This document shows positions 7,179 through 11,471 of a stretch of 11,471 nt of DNA, piece after piece. The notes under the pieces are model-generated. The model searched no databases and was not told the DNA's origin. It saw only the letters and a list, made by a program, of their open reading frames with translations. Position 1 is the stretch's first letter. Every line of letters starts with the position of its first letter. The translations under genes and the position numbers were made by a program. Source of the DNA: Rickettsia typhi (lineage in GTDB: Bacteria; Pseudomonadota; Gammaproteobacteria; Burkholderiales; Burkholderiaceae_C); the NCBI GenBank assembly GCA_943325485.2, contig CALPPP020000023.1, positions 1-11,471 of the forward strand, read 5' to 3'.

Positions 7179-9398
7179 TCAGCCAAGATGTCGCCTTGCG
7201 GTTCGCACCCCCGCGACATCCTTGACAACGGTGAGCACCTTGTTCAATTTGGAAGCGTCACCCACCTCCACCGTGAAAGTCATCCACGCTGTTTCTTTGA
7301 TGGATTGGGTTTGCACACCAATGACATTGATCTTGTCTTTGGCAAACACTTCTGAGATATCACGCAACAGCCCTTGACGATCATTGGCAACAATTTGTAT
7401 GTCCACAGGGTAAAGCGCATCAGCGCCGACTCTTGCCCCCCATGCGACAGGTATCACGCGGTCAGGCGCAGTCATTGATAACTGGACGAAATTTTTGCAA
7501 CTGCTGCGGTGAACGCTCACCCCTTTGCCGCGAGTGACAAAGCCGCCCAGTGCATCCGGTGGAGCAGGCCGGCAACATTTGGCCAACTGGGTCATCAACG
7601 AGTCCACCCCTACCACCAACACTCCGGAAGGTGCGGAATGGGTTTTGCTACGCAGGGTTTTGCGTAGCAGTCGCTCATCGTCATCCAGCAAAGGAGCGGG
7701 GGGGCGCAAGAAGGTTTCAATGGTTTTCAGCGAAAACTCATCTTTGCCCACCACCTCAAACAATTGGGCTGCGGCAGGAAAACCCAATTGAACGGCCAGT
7801 TCATCCAGTTTCAAGGCGGTTTTGCCTTCGCGCTGCAAAAGGCGCTCGACCAAGTCGCGTCCTTTGGCCATGGTTTGGCTGGCCAACTGCGCATTGAACC
7901 AAGCTCTGACCTTGGCCTTGGCGCGAGGTGAGCTTAAAAAGCCCAACTCTTGGTTAAGCCAGTCTCTTGAAGGCCCCCCTTCTTTGGCAATGATCACTTC
8001 AACGGTTTGTCCATTGCGCAAAGGCGTAGACAAAGGGACCATCAGGCCGTCAACTTTCGCGCCCCTGCAGCGATGCCCCAGATCGGTGTGCAGGCTGTAG
8101 GCAAAGTCGACAGGTGTGGCCTGAACGGGCAGTTCGACAATGGCAGCTTGGGGCGTCAGCACATAAATTTTGTCCTCGTCGTCCACCGCACTTGCTTTCG
8201 GGTCAGCATGTGCGGCTTGGTTCAAATCGCGCTCCCAAGCCAATAACTGACGAAGCACAGCCATTTTTTTGGCTTGCGCATCAGACAGCTGCACGCCTGC
8301 ATAACCTTTGGCACCTGCTTCTTTGTAGGCCCAGTGAGCAGCCACGCCAAACTCTGCATGTTCGTGCATATCTTGGGTGCGAATTTGGATTTCAACCACC
8401 TTACCCGAGGCGTCACTCACCACCGTGTGCAAGGATTGGTAACCATTCGACTTGGGCTTGGCAATGTAATCATCAAACTCGTTGTCAAGCGGTGTCATCT
8501 GGGCATGCACCAACGACAAAGCACGGTAACAGTCGTCGACCGAGTTGACGATCACCCTGAGTGCCCGCAAATCACGAACCTGTGAGAAGTCCAAAGACTT
8601 TCCGCGCATTTTTTTGATGATGCTGTAAATGTGTTTCGGCCTGCCCTGCACTTGTGCACTGATGCCTTGTGCCAGCAATTGGTCTGCCAGCAATTGGCGT
8701 AACTGCGCTACTTGGGCTTCTCGCTCGACCCGTTTGTCCTCCAACCAGCCAGCTACCTTTTTGTAAGTGTCGGGTTCCAGCAAGCGAAACGCCAAGTCTT
8801 CCATCTCCCATTTGATCTGCCAAATGCCCAAGCGATTGGCCAAGGGTGCAAAGACCAGCAAAGACTCTTTGGCAACGTCGTCGAAATCGGTTTTTTTATA
8901 TGCGTGCAAATAGCGCAAAGTTTGCAAACGTGAAGCCAATCGCAGCACAACCACACGCAAGTCTCTTGAAAAAGCCAGCAACATGCGCCTGACAAATTCA
9001 ATTTGCACCTGCCCTTGGGCGTCTTTTGCTGCTCGGGTCCGAGCTTGACGCTGCAATTGCATCAAGCGCATGGTTTCCATAGCCAAAGCGGCGTGACTGG
9101 CGCCAAAGGCCTTTTCAATCAACTCTTGGGGCTTGTTTAAGTGCTCACACGCAAAAGCCAAATAAGACGCGGCTTGCATATCGTCCGAGGCGCCCAAGGA
9201 CTTGAGCAGCACTGCCAAAGCATCTGCATGTACCAAGCAGTTTTCACCGTTGTCCAACTGCTGCGTAGCCAAAAAAGGTTCGGCAAAAGTTCTGGCACGC
9301 TCTAGCGTTTGTTGGCTTGGTTCGAAGCTGGCACCTGCGACAGACAGCAGTCCCTCCACCCCCAAGGGCAAGTCTTCCAAAACGTCAGTACTTTTCAT
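7179..9398 (-). CDS. relA: RelA-type (p)ppGpp synthetase
   Basis: A ribosome-associated enzyme that transfers pyrophosphate from ATP to GTP/GDP under amino-acid starvation, setting off the stringent response. The 739-residue protein has the RelA/SpoT layout. The N-terminal hydrolase-like region has lost the catalytic HD motif (ASYLAFACEHLNKP at about 77-90). The synthetase domain (about 250-360) contains GRPKHIYSI, DLRALRVIV, NGYQSLHT and EIQIRT. A TGS domain follows (about 411-470), then a Cys-rich region (KCCRPAPPD...VHRSSC) and a C-terminal ACT domain (about 664-736). The acidic EFDD at 307-310, in place of the R.KD of bifunctional enzymes, also marks a synthetase-only RelA. The start is either ATG at 9398, with a weak GAGTGA eight bases upstream, or in-frame GTG at 9410; ATG is preferred. 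Divergent from bdhA, with only about 64 bases between the starts. Confidence 0.95.
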   Translation of the reverse strand: MKSTDVLEDLPLGVEGLLSVAGASFEPSQQTLERARTFAEPFLATQQLDNGENCLVHADALAVLLKSLGASDDMQAASYLAFACEHLNKPQELIEKAFGASHAALAMETMRLMQLQRQARTRAAKDAQGQVQIEFVRRMLLAFSRDLRVVVLRLASRLQTLRYLHAYKKTDFDDVAKESLLVFAPLANRLGIWQIKWEMEDLAFRLLEPDTYKKVAGWLEDKRVEREAQVAQLRQLLADQLLAQGISAQVQGRPKHIYSIIKKMRGKSLDFSQVRDLRALRVIVNSVDDCYRALSLVHAQMTPLDNEFDDYIAKPKSNGYQSLHTVVSDASGKVVEIQIRTQDMHEHAEFGVAAHWAYKEAGAKGYAGVQLSDAQAKKMAVLRQLLAWERDLNQAAHADPKASAVDDEDKIYVLTPQAAIVELPVQATPVDFAYSLHTDLGHRCRGAKVDGLMVPLSTPLRNGQTVEVIIAKEGGPSRDWLNQELGFLSSPRAKAKVRAWFNAQLASQTMAKGRDLVERLLQREGKTALKLDELAVQLGFPAAAQLFEVVGKDEFSLKTIETFLRPPAPLLDDDERLLRKTLRSKTHSAPSGVLVVGVDSLMTQLAKCCRPAPPDALGGFVTRGKGVSVHRSSCKNFVQLSMTAPDRVIPVAWGARVGADALYPVDIQIVANDRQGLLRDISEVFAKDKINVIGVQTQSIKETAWMTFTVEVGDASKLNKVLTVVKDVAGVRTARRHLG

Positions 9399-9462
9399 TG
9401 CTGAAGTCACTCAATTGCTTGGTGCAGAATAAGACCAGTCATCGTAATGGATTGGAGAAAGC

Positions 9463-10245
9463 ATGAGCGAGCGTTTTTTGGCTGGCAAGACAGCCTTGGT
9501 CACAGGTTCAACCAGCGGGATTGGTCTTGGCATGGCAAAAGCCTTGGCCAAAGCCGGCGCCAATGTGGTGCTCAACGGGTTTGGACCGCATGCGCAAGCT
9601 GTTGCCGAAGTTGCGGCTTTAGGTGTTGAAACAGCTTTCCACGGAGCCGATATGCGCAAAGCCTCTGAAATTGAAGCGATGATGCAGTTTGCAGCAGAGC
9701 GTTTTGGCCGTGTCGATGTGTTGGTCAACAATGCCGGTATTCAACATGTGGCTGCCCTTGAAGATTTCCCCACTCAAAAGTGGGACGACGTCATCGCCAT
9801 TAATTTGACCAGCGCCTTTCACACCACCCGCTTGGCTTTGCCCGCTATGCGCCAAGCCAACTGGGGGCGCATTCTCAATATTGCTTCGGTTCATGGTTTG
9901 GTAGGTTCGGCGAACAAATCCGCCTATGTGGCGGCCAAGCACGGTATCGTGGGACTGACCAAGGTCACGGCCCTAGAAACAGCAACGACTGGCGTGACCT
10001 GCAACGCCATCTGTCCGGGTTGGGTTTTGACGCCTTTGGTGCAGCAACAAGTCGATGCCAAGGCATTGGCCCTGGGGGTCAGCATCGAAGAAGCGACACG
10101 CTTGCTATTAAGCGAAAAAGAACCTTCGATGCAGTTCACCACGCCCGAAGAATTGGGCGAATTGGCTTTGTTTTTATGCTCTGCGGCTGGCAACAATGTG
10201 CGCGGTGCGGCTTGGAACATGGATGGGGGCTGGGCCGCACAATAG
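9463..10245 (+). CDS. bdhA: D-3-hydroxybutyrate dehydrogenase
   Basis: Catalyses NAD-dependent interconversion of (R)-3-hydroxybutyrate and acetoacetate, the first step in using the monomer from PHB breakdown. The 260-residue SDR has TGSTSGIG at 14-21, VLNGFG at 36-41 (an NAD-type pattern) and NNAGIQH at 89-95. Its catalytic residues are N114, S142, Y155 and K159. The substrate-pocket residues Q94, H144, K152, Q196 and W257 fall at the same numbers as in the characterised Pseudomonas fragi enzyme. SANKSAYVAAKHG, ICPGWV.TPLV and the LLSEK.PS.QF segment are also family-specific, so the assignment is strong. The ATG at 9463 has GGAG five bases upstream. It diverges from relA and lies in the same neighbourhood as phaR. 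Confidence 0.95.
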   Translation: MSERFLAGKTALVTGSTSGIGLGMAKALAKAGANVVLNGFGPHAQAVAEVAALGVETAFHGADMRKASEIEAMMQFAAERFGRVDVLVNNAGIQHVAALEDFPTQKWDDVIAINLTSAFHTTRLALPAMRQANWGRILNIASVHGLVGSANKSAYVAAKHGIVGLTKVTALETATTGVTCNAICPGWVLTPLVQQQVDAKALALGVSIEEATRLLLSEKEPSMQFTTPEELGELALFLCSAAGNNVRGAAWNMDGGWAAQ

Positions 10246-10333
10246 AAAAATGCACTGTGTTTTTAAACATCATCCAAATGGATGAGATGGGTGTCGCCGA
10301 CTTTCAGTTACAACGAATTTAAGTGCCACTCTA

Positions 10334-10371
10334 TTGCCTGCAAAACTGCGCTGAATTATCGTTGCAGGCAT
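10334..10371. repeat. Inverted repeat overlapping the HTH gene start; possible operator or mRNA hairpin
   Basis: TGCCTGCAA (10335-10343) and TTGCAGGCA (10362-10370) form a perfect 9-bp inverted repeat separated by 18 bases. Each arm is itself nearly palindromic (TTGCnnGCAA at 10334-10343; TTGCAGGCAT at 10362-10371), with centres 28 bp apart. The right arm covers the only ribosome-site-like bases (GCAGG) and the A of the start codon. It could be a two-site operator for the regulator's own control, or a hairpin that hides its ribosome site. Confidence 0.6.
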
Positions 10372-10783
10372 GAAGAAAAACCTGCACAACCCAGACTACG
10401 AAGCCTTTGCGGCCCGCTTGCGTCAAGCCATGAAGGACGCTGGGCTCAAAGCCTCTGCCACCCATTTGGCCGACTCTTTCAATTTACGCTATTGGGGCGA
10501 GGGCATCACCGCCCACGCAGCTCGCAACTGGATGTTTGGCGTGTCTATGCCCAAGCAAGACAAACTCAAGACACTGGGGGAAGTGCTCAACATCAGTCCG
10601 CAAGATTTGCTGTTTGGTCCACAACGCGTGGTTCATGAAGTCAAGGAAACCCAACTGAGCGACGGCATGGGCATGGGCGACACAGAAATGCTCAGACAGT
10701 ATCTGCAGTTGCAACCTGAACACAAACGCATGGTCAGGCAATGGGTGCGTATGTCATTGGTGTTTCAACAAACCCACCCCTAG
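10370..10783 (+). CDS. Small helix-turn-helix (XRE/Cro-like) regulator
   Basis: A 137-residue probable DNA-binding protein with no clear gene name. Residues about 12-84 resemble a lambda-repressor/XRE fold: FAARLRQAMKDAGLKASATHLADSFN, then an insertion-like NLRYWGEGITAHAARNWMFG that would carry the recognition helix, then MPKQDKLKTLGEVLNISPQDLLFG, a typical closing segment for this fold. The C-terminal part (about 100-135) looks helical and may dimerise. There is no signal peptide or membrane segment. The ATG at 10370 has only a weak GCAGG just upstream, and that sequence is one arm of a perfect inverted repeat. It lies 124 bases after bdhA, so it may have its own promoter. No target is known, and a link with bdhA is only suggested by position. 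Confidence 0.75.
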   Translation: MKKNLHNPDYEAFAARLRQAMKDAGLKASATHLADSFNLRYWGEGITAHAARNWMFGVSMPKQDKLKTLGEVLNISPQDLLFGPQRVVHEVKETQLSDGMGMGDTEMLRQYLQLQPEHKRMVRQWVRMSLVFQQTHP

Positions 10784-10813
10784 CGTTCAGGGGCAGGCTA
10801 TAAGTGGAAAGGT

Positions 10814-11245
10814 CTATGCGTTCCAAGCGCCCTGCGCCTCTTCCCAACCCACCACAGCGATAGGCGAGCCATCGGGGTTGATGAATGTCAGTGGTCCTAA
10901 AAATGTCATATAGAACTCGCTGTCTTCTGGAAAAGACGTTTGATCATGCCTAGCGCCAGAGCATTCAAAACCATACCCAGGGGCAACTGCGGTGTCTCCC
11001 CCGTTGGCTTTGCCGCCACGGACATCCATGCGACCCTTGGTGAGCAAATATTCGCCGGGTCCCGCATGAATGTGTGGTGCAAATGAGGACCCCTTGGGAC
11101 AATCAAAGATGGCGGTCCAAGCGCCATGGCCAGGTTGAACATGCAACAACTTCCAACGAATACCCCCAGCGGAAAGGGATGGTGGGAAGGGTATCCAATT
11201 CAAATCTGGAATGTGGACATACTCTTCAGCAATTTTAGATTTCAT
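10814..11245 (-). CDS. Small single-domain cupin protein, possibly a dioxygenase-like enzyme
   Basis: A 143-residue protein with one cupin beta-barrel. The first motif is complete: G52, then H58 and H60 (APHIHAGPGEYLLTKG), E65 and G71. A second-motif histidine is likely H100 (SGARHDQTSF). These would bind one metal ion, commonly Fe or Mn. The spacing and the FAPHIHAGPGEYLL.KG segment resemble ChrR-type and dihydroxyacetophenone-dioxygenase-type cupins, but substrate and activity cannot be assigned. The ATG at 11245 has AGGAGA seven bases upstream. It is on the same strand as ispF, 93 bases downstream of it, with an 18-bp palindrome in the gap. It is convergent with the HTH gene at its 3' end, 30 bases away, where no good terminator is seen. 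Confidence 0.8.
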   Translation of the reverse strand: MKSKIAEEYVHIPDLNWIPFPPSLSAGGIRWKLLHVQPGHGAWTAIFDCPKGSSFAPHIHAGPGEYLLTKGRMDVRGGKANGGDTAVAPGYGFECSGARHDQTSFPEDSEFYMTFLGPLTFINPDGSPIAVVGWEEAQGAWNA

Positions 11246-11310
11246 GCGTCTGTCTCCTGTGATCTAGGTAGGGGTGTCAGTTTGGCTTTAGATCGGCCAA
11301 TCCAATAGTG

Positions 11311-11328
11311 ATCTGTTTAACAACAGAT
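11311..11328. promoter_or_regulatory. 18-bp perfect palindrome upstream of the cupin gene
   Basis: ATCTGTT (11311-11317) and AACAGAT (11322-11328) flank TAAC, giving two perfect 7-bp arms. It lies about 66-83 bases upstream of the cupin start and 10 bases past the ispF stop. There is no T-run on either strand, so a dimeric repressor or activator site is more likely than a terminator. The binding protein is unknown. Confidence 0.5.
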
Positions 11329-11338
11329 GCAATAAAGA

Positions 11339-11471
11339 TTAACCCTTGAAGGGAGACTGAACCAAAGCCACTGCCTTGGCCTCTATCGCCTGACCAGACC
11401 CTACAGGACCCAATTTTTCGGCTGTTTTGGCTTTGACATTGACTTGGTTCACCTCAAGTTGCAAGGCTGCA
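11339..11471 (-). CDS. ispF: 2-C-methyl-D-erythritol 2,4-cyclodiphosphate synthase, C-terminal end only
   Basis: IspF is the MEP-pathway enzyme that forms the cyclic diphosphate on the way to isopentenyl diphosphate. Only the last 43 complete codons and a TAA stop (11339-11341) are in the window. They read AALQLEVNQVNVKAKTAEKL, then GPVGSGQAIEAKAVALVQSPFKG. The NVKAKTAEKLG.VG.G.AIEA.AV pattern is the diagnostic IspF C-terminus, containing the conserved threonine and glutamate region near the active site. The rest lies beyond the right edge, where ispD often precedes it. No terminator follows within the gap to the cupin gene, so read-through is possible. Confidence 0.9.
   Translation of the reverse strand, partial: AALQLEVNQVNVKAKTAEKLGPVGSGQAIEAKAVALVQSPFKG

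Noticed and set aside
7525..8585. Several plus-strand open frames opposite relA
   Set aside because: Overlapping, compositionally odd products antisense to conserved relA codons; no sign of real coding.
10269..10285. Hairpin TCATCC-AAAT-GGATGA after bdhA as a terminator
   Set aside because: Six pairs and no T-run; not sufficient.
10777..10793. CCCC...GGGG hairpin between the HTH and cupin genes
   Set aside because: Only four pairs with a 9-base loop and no T-run.
11261..11294. GATCTA/TAGATC inverted repeat near the cupin ribosome site
   Set aside because: Only six pairs with a 22-base gap; easily expected by chance. The 18-bp palindrome nearby is stronger.

Overview
The window looks like a chromosomal housekeeping segment from a betaproteobacterium of the Burkholderiales, most likely Comamonadaceae-like. 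The basis is the protein sequences (S2, EF-Ts, RelA, PhaR, RimO), the presence of polyhydroxybutyrate (PHB) genes, and gene order. Base composition is moderate, not strongly GC-rich, which would fit freshwater relatives such as Limnohabitans or Rhodoferax; that placement is an inference. No mobile element, CRISPR array or prophage was seen.

Layout, left to right. Positions 1-1880 hold the translation genes rpsB and tsf (minus strand; tsf is cut by the left edge). A hairpin attenuator separates them, and a structured leader with a probable promoter precedes rpsB. Positions 1881-4926 hold an SDR oxidoreductase gene directly behind rnr (RNase R). Next comes a plus-strand tRNA-Leu(CAG) with its own terminator, head-to-head with rnr. 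Positions 5094-9398 hold a minus-strand run: relA, tRNA-Val(GAC), phaR and rimO, with phaR and rimO overlapping by one base. Diverging from relA on the plus strand are bdhA (3-hydroxybutyrate dehydrogenase) and a small HTH regulator. The right end carries, on the minus strand, a small cupin protein gene and the last 43 codons of ispF.

How the genes relate. relA (stringent alarmone), phaR (PHB-responsive repressor) and bdhA (first enzyme of 3-hydroxybutyrate use) lie within 4 kb, so carbon-storage control and starvation signalling are clustered. rpsB, tsf, rimO, rnr and the two tRNAs all serve translation or RNA turnover.

The most unusual point is the 5' end of rnr. No ATG, GTG or TTG lies between the antisense of tRNA-Leu and the first conserved residues. 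The best start is an ATC with a well-placed AGAGGA ribosome site. Those same bases form an apparent extended -10 promoter (TGnTAGAAT) for the opposing tRNA-Leu, and the G of that TG is what makes the codon ATC instead of ATG. tRNA-Val has the same TGnTAGAAT at nearly the same distance. Other points worth a look are a perfect 9-bp inverted repeat overlapping the start codon of the HTH regulator, an 18-bp palindrome upstream of the cupin gene, and a tRNA-Val/phaR arrangement with no terminator between them and a TTG start for phaR. I did not find a clearly new multi-gene system.
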